DNA from: Campylobacter sp. 2014D-0216
GTDB taxonomy: Bacteria > Campylobacterota > Campylobacteria > Campylobacterales > Campylobacteraceae
Direction of reading: 5' to 3'
Assembly: GCF_014931215.1 (NCBI RefSeq)
Contig: NZ_CP063089.1
Span: 930,001-994,000 of the forward strand
Length of the DNA stretch: 64,000 nt
Shown piece by piece: positions 43,609 to 55,099 of the stretch. A model generated the notes under the pieces. The model saw nothing but the letters and a program-made list of their open reading frames with translations, had not been told where the DNA came from and ran no database searches. A program made the translations under genes and the position numbers. Positions within the stretch are counted from its first letter, which is position 1; the number at the start of each line of letters is the position of its first letter.

Positions 43609-44819
43609 TCATTGCTTTATTTTTAACAAGTTTTGTCTTCGCAAAAGATGAGAATAAAATCATACAAGCACTTGTTTATGAAGAAGAAGGACAACTGCAA
43701 GATGCGTGTAATGTTTATGCGGATTTATTCAAAGAAAACAATGAAAGTATTTATCTAAAAAAAGCATTATTTCTTGCTCTTGGGGCTAATTTAAAAGAAA
43801 AAGAAGCGCTTATAAAAGCTTCTAAGGATTTTTTAGATCACCCTGCTATTGCTAGATTAAATGCATTGTATTTTTTTGAAATAGGAGATTATAAACAAGC
43901 AGAGGCAATTCTTCATCAGCTTATTGAAAAAGAACAAGACTTTAAAAATCATGAAATACTAGGAGATATCTTTGCTAAAAAAACCTTATACACCAAAGCC
44001 TTAGAACAATATAGCCTTGCTTATAAACTTTTTGCACATGAGAATTTATTGTTGAAAATGGTAGAAATCAATATAAAAAATAAAAACATTCATCAAGCAA
44101 AAAAACTACTAGAAGACTTTGTAAAAACATCAAGCTGTACACTTAAAACATGCACTCTACTTTTAAAAATCTATCAAGATCAAAAAAACTACAAAGCAAG
44201 TATCCAAACTCTTGAAAAGCTATACAAACTCAACCATGATATTAAATACATCTATGCTATTATAGAACTACTAGTGCAAGAAAAAAACTACACTCAAGCT
44301 TTAAATTTAAGCCAAACATACAACATTGATCCTGATACTAAAATCTTCTTATATACTCAAATAAAAGATTATAAGAAAGCTTATGCGATAGCACTCCAGC
44401 ATTATAAACTTAGCCAAGATAAAAAATACCTCTCCATGGCAGGAGTTTTAGAGTTTGAAATTTACATGGATCCTAAAAGTAAAAAAATCAACGATCCTAA
44501 AATTCTAGCTTCTATTTTGAAAAAATTTGAAAAAAGCGTAGATGTGCGTAGCGATGCTTTGTATCAAAACTACTATGGATATGCCTTAATCGAATATGAT
44601 ATCGATATAGCCAAAGGTATGGAGTTAGTAGGTTGGGCACTTGAACAAGAGCCGCAAAACCTTTACTATCTTGATTCGCTTGCCTGGGGATATTATAAAC
44701 TCAAAGACTGCAAAAAAGCTTATGAAATTTTACAAAAAACACTTCACGATAAAGAATTTTCAAGCTCAGATGAAAGCAAAGAGCACTTAAAGGCGATCAA
44801 AAAATGTTTACAAAAATAA
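43584..44819 (+). CDS. Periplasmic TPR-repeat protein
   Basis: A signal peptide (about 1-20, LFSLIIALFLTSFVFA) is followed by tetratricopeptide-like helix pairs through most of the 411 residues, for example LAYKLFAHENLLLKMVEINIKNKN and DSLAWGYYKLKDCKKAYEIL at the end. TPR domains bind peptide or protein partners; the partner is unknown. GAGGAG lies upstream of the ATG. It overlaps the YkgJ-type gene by 25 bases and the TrpC-like gene by 16. Confidence 0.82.
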   Translation: MHRGLFSLIIALFLTSFVFAKDENKIIQALVYEEEGQLQDACNVYADLFKENNESIYLKKALFLALGANLKEKEALIKASKDFLDHPAIARLNALYFFEIGDYKQAEAILHQLIEKEQDFKNHEILGDIFAKKTLYTKALEQYSLAYKLFAHENLLLKMVEINIKNKNIHQAKKLLEDFVKTSSCTLKTCTLLLKIYQDQKNYKASIQTLEKLYKLNHDIKYIYAIIELLVQEKNYTQALNLSQTYNIDPDTKIFLYTQIKDYKKAYAIALQHYKLSQDKKYLSMAGVLEFEIYMDPKSKKINDPKILASILKKFEKSVDVRSDALYQNYYGYALIEYDIDIAKGMELVGWALEQEPQNLYYLDSLAWGYYKLKDCKKAYEILQKTLHDKEFSSSDESKEHLKAIKKCLQK

Positions 44820-45406
44820 ATCTTGAAGACTGTTTTTCAAAAACACAAAAAATTCTAGAAACAAAAAAAGAAATTTTTCCTTATGATATGCTAGGACGTA
44901 GTTTAGCCTCCAATGCTTTTTACCCTAAAGATATCTATACGCTTTTGATTGAAGGAAGACTTTCAAATTTTTTATACTCCAAAGATTTAAATTTTGATCA
45001 AGCAAGCTTTGATGCTGTTATCTTGCCAACAAGTTCTTTACAAAACCATGATATACAAAATTTAAGTCTTTTTAGACGTTACCATGAAAAACCTGTGATT
45101 CAGTTTGATTTTATTTTTGATGAATATCAAATTTTAGAAAGCTTAGTTTATGGTGCAGATGCATTTATCATTTTCCCTAAAATGCTTAAAACTATGCAAC
45201 TTAAAAAGCTCTATAATTTTGCCATTCATCTTGGTCTAGAAGCCATTTTTTACCTAGAAAACAAAACAGATCTTAACCATGCTATTTTAGCTGGAGCTAG
45301 AATTTTTCTCCTTGAAGATGAAAACCTTTTACCTTTAATACCAAAAAATAAAGCACTAATAAGCAAAAACATCACAAATTTACATGCAAACATAAAGGAA
45401 ATATAA
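44804..45406 (+). CDS. Degenerate TrpC (indole-3-glycerol phosphate synthase) homologue, probably inactive
   Basis: The 200-residue protein clearly derives from TrpC (about 255 residues) but lacks its catalytic parts. YDMLGRSLASNAFYPKD matches the N-terminal segment, and PVIQFDFIFDEYQILESLVYGADAF matches PLLRKDFIFDxYQIxEAxxxGADA. The catalytic Lys of the RKDF motif is Gln-Phe here. The catalytic Glu of the LVEVH motif is replaced (IFYLE). The phosphate-binding EIKKASPSKG segment is deleted. The reading frame is intact and coupled to its neighbours, so it is still made. In C. jejuni the same slot holds trpC as I recall. The call is an inactive or repurposed paralogue. Confidence 0.8.
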   Translation: MFTKINLEDCFSKTQKILETKKEIFPYDMLGRSLASNAFYPKDIYTLLIEGRLSNFLYSKDLNFDQASFDAVILPTSSLQNHDIQNLSLFRRYHEKPVIQFDFIFDEYQILESLVYGADAFIIFPKMLKTMQLKKLYNFAIHLGLEAIFYLENKTDLNHAILAGARIFLLEDENLLPLIPKNKALISKNITNLHANIKEI

Positions 45407-45894
45407 TGGAGTATTTATACGCACCTTGGAGAGATGTTTATTTTAACACTAAAGATAAAGATTTTTGTCCTTTTTGCCACTGTAGACAAAATTTACATGA
45501 AGATGAAAAACTTGGTGTGATTTTTAGAGCCAAACACTGCTTTGGAGTTATGAATAAATACCCTTATAGCCCAGGACATTTTATGATCATACCTTATGTA
45601 CACTTAGAAAACATAGAAGATTTAAATGATGAAACATGGCTTGAAATCAGCCATTTTGTGCGAATTGGCGTAAAAATCTTAAAACAAGAATTTCATGCCA
45701 AAGGAGTTAATATAGGTATGAACCTAGGCACTGCAGCAGGTGCTGGTATAGCACCACATTGTCATTATCATTTAATCCCAAGATGGCAAGGAGATACAAA
45801 CTTTATCACCACCATAGGACAAACTAGAGTTTGTGGTAGCGATTTGGAAAAAGTATATATGAGTTTATGCAAAGCATTTAAAGACTATGTATAA
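45406..45894 (+). CDS. HIT family hydrolase
   Basis: The 162-residue protein has the histidine triad HCHYHLIPRW (His118, His120, His122) and an N-terminal CPFC zinc pair (Cys21, Cys24). Together with the length this fits the Ap4A phosphorylase/hydrolase-like branch that acts on nucleotides. It overlaps the TrpC-like stop by one base (TAATG). Confidence 0.92.
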   Translation: MEYLYAPWRDVYFNTKDKDFCPFCHCRQNLHEDEKLGVIFRAKHCFGVMNKYPYSPGHFMIIPYVHLENIEDLNDETWLEISHFVRIGVKILKQEFHAKGVNIGMNLGTAAGAGIAPHCHYHLIPRWQGDTNFITTIGQTRVCGSDLEKVYMSLCKAFKDYV

Positions 45895-46870
45895 AGAAGT
45901 TAATTTTGAAGATTTTTTAACTTACAATTTTGATCTTTTAATTGATGTTAGAAGTCCTAAAGAATACCACTATGCCCATATTAAAAATGCGCAAAATTAC
46001 TATGCGTTAAACGATGTTGAATTTCAAGAAATTGGTACACTTTATAAGAAAAACAAAGGCTTAGCCAAAGCAAAAGGCGCAAGCTATATATGCAAAAACA
46101 TGAGCGAACATATTCTCAAGCTTTATCAAATATGTAAAATCGGATCTTTGGTTGGAATTTATTGTGCAAGAGGTGGAAAAAGATCCAAAGCTGCAGCTTT
46201 AATCTTAGCCGAACTAGGATATAGGGTTGTAAGATTAGAAGGTGGATATAAAGCCTATAGAAGTTATGTAAGTGCTTTTTTTACCAAAAACTTAAACATT
46301 GAGTTCTTATGCCTTTGTGGTAATACAGCAAGCGGAAAAAGTGATCTAATACAAAGCTTAGATAATGCTTTGAATTTAGAAAAACTAGCCAACCACCAAG
46401 GATCAAGTTTTGGTAAAATTTATGGAGAACAACCTAGCCAAAAAGCCTTTGAAGATGAGTTATTTTTCTTTTTAAAAGACTACCCTTTTCAAACTTGCTT
46501 TATAGAAGCTGAAAGTAGACAAATTGGAAATTTAACCTTACCATTAAATCTTTACAATAGCATGCAAAATGCTAAGAAAATTTGGTGTGAATGTGATATG
46601 AATTTGCGCATTCAAAGAGTGTTAAAGCATTATACTCCTATGGAAAAAGATGTGTTTTATAAAAATGTAGAAAAAATTTCTCCCTATATTAGTAAAAAAT
46701 TTAAATCAAAACTTTGCGAGAACTTTGAAAACAACCTTTTAGAACAATGCGTCAAAATGCTTTTTGAATATTATGATAAAGTGTATAAAAAACCTACAAA
46801 GATTGATTATTTTATCAATAGTTCAAATTTAGAAGAAGCTAAGAAAAATCTTATGAGTTTAAACTCATAA
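45887..46870 (+). CDS. mnmH: tRNA 2-selenouridine synthase
   Basis: The 327-residue protein has a rhodanese domain (DVRSPKEYHYAHIKNAQN; catalytic Cys93 in IYCARGGKRS) fused to a P-loop domain (CGNTASGKSDLI at about 144-155). This is MnmH (SelU), which replaces sulfur by selenium at the wobble 2-thiouridine of certain tRNAs, using selenophosphate and a geranylated intermediate. It shows that the organism makes selenophosphate, which also supports the UGA reading of the SelW-like gene at 5920. It is last in the operon, and its end overlaps the converging PiT gene. Confidence 0.93.
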   Translation: MYKEVNFEDFLTYNFDLLIDVRSPKEYHYAHIKNAQNYYALNDVEFQEIGTLYKKNKGLAKAKGASYICKNMSEHILKLYQICKIGSLVGIYCARGGKRSKAAALILAELGYRVVRLEGGYKAYRSYVSAFFTKNLNIEFLCLCGNTASGKSDLIQSLDNALNLEKLANHQGSSFGKIYGEQPSQKAFEDELFFFLKDYPFQTCFIEAESRQIGNLTLPLNLYNSMQNAKKIWCECDMNLRIQRVLKHYTPMEKDVFYKNVEKISPYISKKFKSKLCENFENNLLEQCVKMLFEYYDKVYKKPTKIDYFINSSNLEEAKKNLMSLNS

Positions 46871-46873
46871 GAT
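46848..46873. terminator. 26-base palindrome between convergent mnmH and pit
   Basis: ATCTTATGAGTTT and its complement AAACTCATAAGAT abut exactly, giving a perfect 26-base palindrome over both stop codons. In RNA it would fold as a hairpin with a small loop and end transcription from either side. Confidence 0.7.
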
Positions 46874-48385
46874 AATATTAACAAAAATTATAAAAATAAC
46901 ACTAGAAAGAATTCCAGCAACTGGCAAAGTGATCACCCATGCTAGACCTATCGGTTTCATCATGCCCCATTTTGCATCTTTATTAAACACCCCTATACCC
47001 AAAATAGCACCAATTAAAATATGAGTTGAGCTTACAGGAATTCCTAATTGAGTTGCCAAAAGTATAACTATACTTGCACCTAATTCAGCACTAAAACCTG
47101 TTGTTGGTTTGATTTCAGCAAGTTTTGATCCCACTGTTTGGATTACTTCTTTACCTAAAAACCAAAGCCCTATAACCAAAGCTATACCAAACATCAACAT
47201 TACTGCAAATGGCACTGGTGAACTAGGATTGATAGTGTTGTTTTTAAGTACATCTAAAATTGCAGCAAATGGCCCAAGTGCATTAGCTATATCATTTGCC
47301 CCATGAGAAAATGCAAAACTTGAAGCGGTAAAAATTTGAAACCATGAAAAAATCTTTTCAATGGTTTTATTAGCTTGAGTTTTTTTCATCAATCTTACAA
47401 CCGCTAAAGTAACAATATAAGCAAAAATAGAAATAATCGAAACTATCCATAAATTTTGCATCACATCTAAAGTCGAAACCTTGCTTAAACCCTTAAATAA
47501 AAACATAGAAGAAATAATCAAAGCTCCCACACATGCGATCAATGGTACATGGAATTTCATTTTTGAAAAAACATCAATATTTTTTTCTTTTTCTTTCAAC
47601 TCTTTGATTTTTAATTTATATTCACTTCTTTTTTCATCATCATCTAAAACAATCGCACTTAACTCTTTAATTTGCTCTTCTTGGCTTTTGTTTTTTAAAT
47701 TAGCAAAATATTCTTCTTTAAAAGCTTTTCTTTCTTTTTTTATTTCTTTTATCACTAGTGAAATATCTTCAGATGGCTTTAGGATTTTTTTATAAATATA
47801 AGCATAAATTAAATACGCTACAAGCCCACCAAGCAATGGAGAGATAATCCAACTCATAGCAATTCTATAAATACCATTCCAATTCACCATAGAAAATGCT
47901 TGATCTTGATCAAAAAACACAAATCCCATAGCAATACTAGAACCAACGATTCCACCTATGATACTATGTGTAGTAGATACAGGAAGTCCTTTTTTTGTTG
48001 CTATAAACAACCAGATTCCTGAACTTAACAAAGCTGAAAGCATAACACATACAAAAACCATAGGATCAACCCCATCAGGCAAAACCACAATGCCGCTTCT
48101 TATGGTATTTGTTACTTCTCCCCCTGCAAACACAGCCCCGCTTAATTCAAACACAGCTGCAATAATCAAAGCTTGTTTAATCGTAACTGTTTTAGCACCT
48201 ACACTTGTACCAAATGAATTTGCAACATCGTTACCTCCAACGTTAAAGGCCATGAAAATTCCAAAGACACTTGCCAAAACAAACAATACCATGGAATTAT
48301 TAGGGATATAATTATAACCCCAAACAAAAAAGCATAACACACTCACAATAAAAATAAAAAATGCAATCGCGTTATCTTTACTCAA
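46865..48385 (-). CDS. pit: Inorganic phosphate transporter, PiT family
   Basis: The 506-residue protein has the two family signatures: FNVGGNDVANSFGTSVGAK near residue 45 and FSHGANDIANALGPFAAI near 365. The central hydrophilic loop (about 200-280) is rich in Lys and Glu. About ten transmembrane helices flank it. It imports phosphate or metal phosphate with a proton or sodium. It overlaps the end of mnmH by 6 bases. Confidence 0.92.
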   Translation of the reverse strand: MSKDNAIAFFIFIVSVLCFFVWGYNYIPNNSMVLFVLASVFGIFMAFNVGGNDVANSFGTSVGAKTVTIKQALIIAAVFELSGAVFAGGEVTNTIRSGIVVLPDGVDPMVFVCVMLSALLSSGIWLFIATKKGLPVSTTHSIIGGIVGSSIAMGFVFFDQDQAFSMVNWNGIYRIAMSWIISPLLGGLVAYLIYAYIYKKILKPSEDISLVIKEIKKERKAFKEEYFANLKNKSQEEQIKELSAIVLDDDEKRSEYKLKIKELKEKEKNIDVFSKMKFHVPLIACVGALIISSMFLFKGLSKVSTLDVMQNLWIVSIISIFAYIVTLAVVRLMKKTQANKTIEKIFSWFQIFTASSFAFSHGANDIANALGPFAAILDVLKNNTINPSSPVPFAVMLMFGIALVIGLWFLGKEVIQTVGSKLAEIKPTTGFSAELGASIVILLATQLGIPVSSTHILIGAILGIGVFNKDAKWGMMKPIGLAWVITLPVAGILSSVIFIIFVNIIL

Positions 48386-48430
48386 GCATTCTCCTTAGAA
48401 TTAATTTTGAGACTATCATTTTATTGATTT

Positions 48431-50304
<1,874 letters not shown>

Positions 50305-50351
50305 TTATAAGTTTTTTAGCTATTATACTTTAAATTTTTTAAGGAGAGCTA

Positions 50352-51317
50352 GTGTTAGGTATTGATATGGGATCAAATACATTAAGAGCTGTTTTAATGG
50401 ATAAAAATTTCAACAAATTACAAAGCGAAGAATTTATCATAGCAGCGGCTAAAAATATGCAAAATGACACTATTAGCGATGAAGCTATTGAAAGAATTTT
50501 TAACGCTTTGAAATCTTTAAAAGAAAAAAATTACGATCTAAGTCAAGCAAAAGCAGTTGCCACAGCTGCTTTTAGAAAAGCAAAAAATGCTACAACTATT
50601 ATGGAGCAAATTGAAAAAAAATTTCAACTCAAAGTGCAAATCATAGATGCAAAAACCGAAGCAAGATTAAGCATTTTAGGTATACAAGAAAGACTTAAAA
50701 GTCTAAAATTATTCAAAAAACAACTAAGTTATTGTGATTTAGGTGGTGCATCTTGTGAAATCTCTAGTGAGCAATCTTGTAAAAGTTATGATTTTGGTAT
50801 CATTAGTTTTTATGAAAGAATGCGATTTAAAACCGCAAAACCTAGTGCTTATATGCGTTTTTTTAAGAAAAATCCACAAAACCTTAAATACATCAAAGAC
50901 AAAACCTTAAAATTTCATCTTAGTTCTTATCCTATGCATTTTAAACAGATTTTATTTCAAGCGCTAACCATAAGCAAGCACATCAAAAAAGAAATCAAGG
51001 GAAACTATTTTGTTTTAAATTCAGGTGTACCAACCACACTTTGTGCTTACAAACAAAATATAAAATACAAAGATTACCTAGAAGAAAGTGTTAATGGTAA
51101 AATACTTCAAAAAAGGGATTTTTTTAATTTTGCATTGAAAATTTGGAATTTAGAACAAGAAAAAGCTAGAATTTATCTTGGAGAAAACAGAAAAAAATAC
51201 CTTATAGCAGGTTCTTTAATCCTTTTTGCTTTATTTGAAAAGCAAAAACTCATTGTCATTGATGATGGTGTTAGAGAAGGTGTGTGTATAGCACATTTTA
51301 AAAATATTAAAATTTAA
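50352..51317 (+). CDS. Ppx/GppA family phosphatase-like protein
   Basis: The 321-residue protein has the ASKHA phosphate motifs: LGIDMGSNTLRAVLMD at the start, VATAAFRKAKNA, and YCDLGGASCEIS. It lacks the C-terminal HD domain, so it resembles single-domain exopolyphosphatase/pppGpp phosphatases. It starts with GTG at 50352 after AAGGAGAG. Polyphosphate or (p)ppGpp is the possible substrate; ppk2 at 16961 gives a metabolic link only by inference. Confidence 0.8.
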   Translation: MLGIDMGSNTLRAVLMDKNFNKLQSEEFIIAAAKNMQNDTISDEAIERIFNALKSLKEKNYDLSQAKAVATAAFRKAKNATTIMEQIEKKFQLKVQIIDAKTEARLSILGIQERLKSLKLFKKQLSYCDLGGASCEISSEQSCKSYDFGIISFYERMRFKTAKPSAYMRFFKKNPQNLKYIKDKTLKFHLSSYPMHFKQILFQALTISKHIKKEIKGNYFVLNSGVPTTLCAYKQNIKYKDYLEESVNGKILQKRDFFNFALKIWNLEQEKARIYLGENRKKYLIAGSLILFALFEKQKLIVIDDGVREGVCIAHFKNIKI

Positions 51318-51327
51318 AGGAGAAAAA

Positions 51328-51771
51328 ATGAATTTAAAAGATCAAATTTTAGAAGATATCAAAGAAGCTATGCGTAGCAAAGATGACTTCAAAAGAAACA
51401 CTCTAAGAACGCTTAATGCTAGTTTTAAACAAATAGAAGTTGATGAAAGAATCACACTCGATGATGAAAGAATTTACAAAACCATTGCAAGTGAAATCAA
51501 AAAAAGAAACGAAGCTGCACTAGCTTTCAATAAAGGCGCTAGAGAAGATTTAGCACAAAAAGAACTTCAAGAAGTCGCTATTTTAAGTGCTTATTTACCT
51601 AAACAGCTAAGCGATGAGGAATTAGAAAGCGAATTAAAAAAACTGATAGAAAAATTACAAATTAATTCTTTAAAAGAACAAGGTGTTTTAATGAAAGAAG
51701 CTAAAGCAGTTTTTGGTGTGAGTGTTGATGGCAAAAGACTCAATGAAATGGTTAGAAAGCTTTTAGCATGA
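51328..51771 (+). CDS. GatB/YqeY domain protein
   Basis: The 147-residue protein is all helix and matches the YqeY family: RNTLRTLNASFKQIEVDER, AFNKGAREDLAQKELQEVAIL, AYLPKQLSDEELE and the GVSVDGKRLNEMVRKLL tail. The family resembles the tRNA-binding tail of GatB and is found next to various translation genes; role unproven. It overlaps the nuclease gene by ATGA. Confidence 0.88.
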   Translation: MNLKDQILEDIKEAMRSKDDFKRNTLRTLNASFKQIEVDERITLDDERIYKTIASEIKKRNEAALAFNKGAREDLAQKELQEVAILSAYLPKQLSDEELESELKKLIEKLQINSLKEQGVLMKEAKAVFGVSVDGKRLNEMVRKLLA

Positions 51772-52421
51772 AAAAAGTTTTAACGCTTTGTGCTTTAGCT
51801 TTAAGCTCTTTTGCTTATACTCAATATGAATTACACCCTAGTTTTAAGCCGTATTTTAAAGAATGCTCTTTATTGATGGATAAGTATTATTACATCAACT
51901 GTTATGATTATAATTATAAGGGTACCAAGGCCATTGCTTATAAACTAGAAGCTAAAATTTTAAATCAAGGGCACATCAAAAAACGCCCACGCTTTGAAGA
52001 TGATACCAATATCCCTAAAAAATACAGAACTTACTGGGAGGATTACCTAAGAAGCGGCTATACAAGAGGACATGTCGTGCCTAATCAATCTATGAATGCA
52101 ACTCCACAAGCCCAACTTAGCACTTTTTTAATGAGTAATATCACACCACAAAAAAAAGATATCAATGCTGAAATTTGGAATGAAATCGAACAAAGAGAGC
52201 GGTATTTAGCAAAGAAAAATAAAGAATTAGAAGTCTTAAATTTAGTGCTTTATGATGACAAACCAAAACGCATTAAAAACAATATAGCTATTCCTAGTTT
52301 TTATGTCAAAATTCTTAAGGCTAAAAATTTTAGTGAATGTTATAAAGTGCCAAATAACGATAATTTTGCAAGATTTGACAGAAATTATTTCAAAGAAGAC
52401 TGTAAGAAATATATTGATTAA
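51768..52421 (+). CDS. Secreted DNA/RNA non-specific endonuclease
   Basis: The 217-residue protein has a signal peptide (about 1-16, ALALSSFAYT). YTRGHVVPNQSMNATPQAQLSTFLMSNITPQKKDIN contains the catalytic His102 of the RGH motif and the metal-binding Asn of the beta-beta-alpha metal fold (NucA/EndA type). The family DRGH reads TRGH here, which several members share. Four cysteines may form disulfides in the periplasm. Such nucleases in Campylobacter can degrade incoming DNA and block transformation; whether this one does is unknown. Confidence 0.88.
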   Translation: MKKVLTLCALALSSFAYTQYELHPSFKPYFKECSLLMDKYYYINCYDYNYKGTKAIAYKLEAKILNQGHIKKRPRFEDDTNIPKKYRTYWEDYLRSGYTRGHVVPNQSMNATPQAQLSTFLMSNITPQKKDINAEIWNEIEQRERYLAKKNKELEVLNLVLYDDKPKRIKNNIAIPSFYVKILKAKNFSECYKVPNNDNFARFDRNYFKEDCKKYID

Positions 52422-52454
52422 TTAAACTAGAAGCTTTATGCTTCTAGTTTAATT
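52420..52454. terminator. Strong bidirectional terminator between the nuclease gene and dnaK
   Basis: AATTAAACTAGAAGC and GCTTCTAGTTTAATT form a 15-bp perfect stem around TTTAT, with T-runs on both strands. It closes convergent transcription. Confidence 0.85.
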
Positions 52455-52455
52455 T

Positions 52456-54318
52456 TTACTCAACTTCAGCATCAATTACATCATCATCTTTTTTCTTTTG
52501 AGCATTTGGCTCTTCTTTTTTATACATATTTTCTGCTAATTTATGAGAAACTTCACTTAAAGCTTTCATTTTGCTTTCGATTTCTTCTTTAGAAGCATTA
52601 GCATTTTTCAATGTTTCTTTTAACTCATCTAAAGCTTTTTGGATATTTGCTTTGTCATCTTCGCCTACTTTATCGCCAAGCTCATTTAAAGATTTTTCTA
52701 CTTGATGTACTAAGCTATCAGCAGCATTTCTAGCCTCTACTGCTTCTTTGCGTTTTCTATCTTCTTCCTTATGAAGCTCTGCATCTTTTACCATGTTATT
52801 GATCTCTTCTTCACTTAGCCCACTTGAACCTGTGATTTTGATCTCTTGTGCTTTTCCTGTAGCTTTGTCTTTTGCGCTAACTGTTAAAATACCATTTGCA
52901 TCAATATCAAAAGTTACTTCAATTTGTGGCATACCACGAGGCGCTGGTGGAATTCCTTCAAGATTGAAATTTCCTAAAGATTTATTATCACGGCTAAATT
53001 CTCTCTCGCCTTGTAAAACATTGATAGTAACTGCACTTTGATTATCTTCAGCAGTTGAGAAAACTTGTTCTTTTTTAGTTGGAATCGTTGTACCTTTTTC
53101 GATGATTTTAGTCATCACCCCACCCAAAGTTTCAATACCCAAAGAAAGTGGAGTTACATCAAGCAATAATACATCTTTAACATCACCTTTAATAACCGCA
53201 CCTTGAATTGCCGCACCAATTGCTACAACTTCATCAGGATTTACCGACTTATTAAGCTCTTTACCAAAAGCTTTTTTAACTTCTTCTTGCACAAGAGGAA
53301 CACGAGTAGAACCACCCACCATAACAATTTCTTTTACTTCACTCTTATCAAGTCCTGCATCTTTTACTACTTCATTAATTTTACTAATAGTTTCAGCTAC
53401 TAGACCATCAATCATGCTTTCAAATTTAGCTCTTGTTAAAGTTTTAGTTAAGTGTTTTGGACCACTTGCATCAGCTGTGATGAATGGTAAGTTAATATTA
53501 GTTTCATTAGCTGAGCTTAATTCTTTTTTAGCATTTTCAGCTGCTTCTTTTAATCTTTGCAAAGCCATTACATCGTTTTTAAGATCTATACCTGTTTCAT
53601 CTTTAAACTCATTTGCTAAAAAGTCGATTAATTTATTATCAAAGTCATCACCACCTAAAAATGCATTACCACCTGTTGCTAAAACTTCTACAACATTATC
53701 GCCTGTTTCAAGCACAGTAACATCAAATGTACCACCACCTAAATCATAAACTACGATTTTTTCACTTTCTTTTTTATCAAGACCATAGGCTAAAGCTGCT
53801 GCAGTTGGTTCGTTAATAATTCTTAGCACATTTAATCCTGCAACTTGTCCTGCTTCTTTCGTAGCTTTTCTTTGCGCATCATTAAAATATGCTGGAACAG
53901 TGATCACCGCATCTTCTACTTTTTCACCCAAGAAAGCTTCTGCATCTTCTTTTAATTTCATTAGAACTTTTGCTGAAATTTCTTGCGGAGTATAAATTTT
54001 TCCTGCTATTTCAATCGCACAAGCCCCATTTCTTTCTGTGATATGATAAGGTAAACGATTTTTAGCTTCTTTTGCTGCTTCTTCATTGATCATTAAACCC
54101 ATAATTCTTTTAATAGAATAAATTGTTTTTTCAGGGTTAGTAACCGCTTGACGTTTAGCACTATCACCTACTAAAACCTCGCCTTTATCAGTAAAAGCAA
54201 CTACCGAAGGAGTGGTATTTTTACCTTCTTTATTTGGGATAACCTTACTTTCACCCCTTTCATATACACTCACACAAGAATTTGTTGTACCTAAATCTAT
54301 CCCTATAACTTTTCCCAT
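52456..54318 (-). CDS. dnaK: Chaperone DnaK
   Basis: The 620-residue Hsp70 shows [30 protein letters not shown], and [11 protein letters not shown] in the ATPase domain, the linker [22 protein letters not shown], and a C-terminal [19 protein letters not shown] tail. It sits in hrcA-grpE-(small gene)-dnaK, with GrpE as nucleotide exchange factor. The small unknown gene before it is unusual. Confidence 0.98.
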   Translation of the reverse strand: MGKVIGIDLGTTNSCVSVYERGESKVIPNKEGKNTTPSVVAFTDKGEVLVGDSAKRQAVTNPEKTIYSIKRIMGLMINEEAAKEAKNRLPYHITERNGACAIEIAGKIYTPQEISAKVLMKLKEDAEAFLGEKVEDAVITVPAYFNDAQRKATKEAGQVAGLNVLRIINEPTAAALAYGLDKKESEKIVVYDLGGGTFDVTVLETGDNVVEVLATGGNAFLGGDDFDNKLIDFLANEFKDETGIDLKNDVMALQRLKEAAENAKKELSSANETNINLPFITADASGPKHLTKTLTRAKFESMIDGLVAETISKINEVVKDAGLDKSEVKEIVMVGGSTRVPLVQEEVKKAFGKELNKSVNPDEVVAIGAAIQGAVIKGDVKDVLLLDVTPLSLGIETLGGVMTKIIEKGTTIPTKKEQVFSTAEDNQSAVTINVLQGEREFSRDNKSLGNFNLEGIPPAPRGMPQIEVTFDIDANGILTVSAKDKATGKAQEIKITGSSGLSEEEINNMVKDAELHKEEDRKRKEAVEARNAADSLVHQVEKSLNELGDKVGEDDKANIQKALDELKETLKNANASKEEIESKMKALSEVSHKLAENMYKKEEPNAQKKKDDDVIDAEVE

Positions 54319-54349
54319 TTTATATCCTTTTTATTTAAATGTATTTTTT

Positions 54350-54571
54350 TTAATTAATAATATGATTATATTTTCCATTTTCAATTCTCCATGCACACAT
54401 ATATAAAGCATGTCCGGATCTTTCTTTTCCGGTATTATTAAAATGGATTATAGAATACTGATTTCCATCTTCATATGTTCTAAAACTTCCATTTGCATCT
54501 ATGTAATTTTTAATAGATAGAATTTCCTCTTTTGTATATTTTTTTCCACTATCTTTTTTTTGCTTTGCCAT
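54350..54571 (-). CDS. Small protein of unknown function inside the dnaK operon
   Basis: This 73-residue protein lies between grpE and dnaK in the same direction, with AAAAAGGA as ribosome site before ATG 54571. It begins with a basic lysine-rich stretch (MAKQKKDSGKKYTKEE) and a helix ILSIKNYIDANG, then has aromatic strands (SFRTYEDGNQYSIIHF, HALYMCAWRIENGKYN). I recognise no family. In C. jejuni grpE and dnaK are adjacent as I recall, so this looks like an insertion specific to a lineage. The Lys-rich start suggests nucleic acid or ribosome contact, which is speculation. It is short but has intact signals. Confidence 0.65.
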   Translation of the reverse strand: MAKQKKDSGKKYTKEEILSIKNYIDANGSFRTYEDGNQYSIIHFNNTGKERSGHALYMCAWRIENGKYNHIIN

Positions 54572-54589
54572 CAAAAATCCTTTTTAATT

Positions 54590-55099
54590 TTATTTTGCAA
54601 CACTAACTTTTGCTGATCTAATCACTCTATCATTCATCACATAACCTTTTTGTAAAAGCTGGACAATATGACCGCTTTCATGATCAGCGCTTTCTACATG
54701 AAACATAGCTTCATGTAAATTTGGATCAAACTCACCATTTGCTTCTATAGCTTTAACCATATGTTTTTCTAGTTTTTTCAAAAGCAAATCCAAAGTGTTT
54801 TGCACCCCTTCTTTAATCTTTAAACTTAATTCATCATTAGCTTCTACATTAATAGCCGCTTCTAATGCATCAACTACATCAAGCAAATCTTTAGCAAAAC
54901 TCTCATTTGCATAAATCGTTGCTGAAATTTTCTCTTTTTCCATTCTTTTTTTGATATTTTCAAATTCAGCATTTGCTCTTAAATAAGTATCTTTTAACTC
55001 ATTATACTCTGCTTGAAGCTTTTCTAATTCATTGTTTTGGTTTTCTGAATTTTCCACTGCTTCTTCTGGCATGGTTTCATTTTGCTTTTCTTCGCTCAC
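54590..55099 (-). CDS. grpE: Nucleotide exchange factor GrpE
   Basis: The 169-residue protein has an N-terminal acidic helix ([41 protein letters not shown]), then the dimer helix with [16 protein letters not shown], and a C-terminal beta domain with [14 protein letters not shown] and [25 protein letters not shown]-like lines. It releases ADP from DnaK. It overlaps hrcA by 4 bases. Confidence 0.95.
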   Translation of the reverse strand: MSEEKQNETMPEEAVENSENQNNELEKLQAEYNELKDTYLRANAEFENIKKRMEKEKISATIYANESFAKDLLDVVDALEAAINVEANDELSLKIKEGVQNTLDLLLKKLEKHMVKAIEANGEFDPNLHEAMFHVESADHESGHIVQLLQKGYVMNDRVIRSAKVSVAK

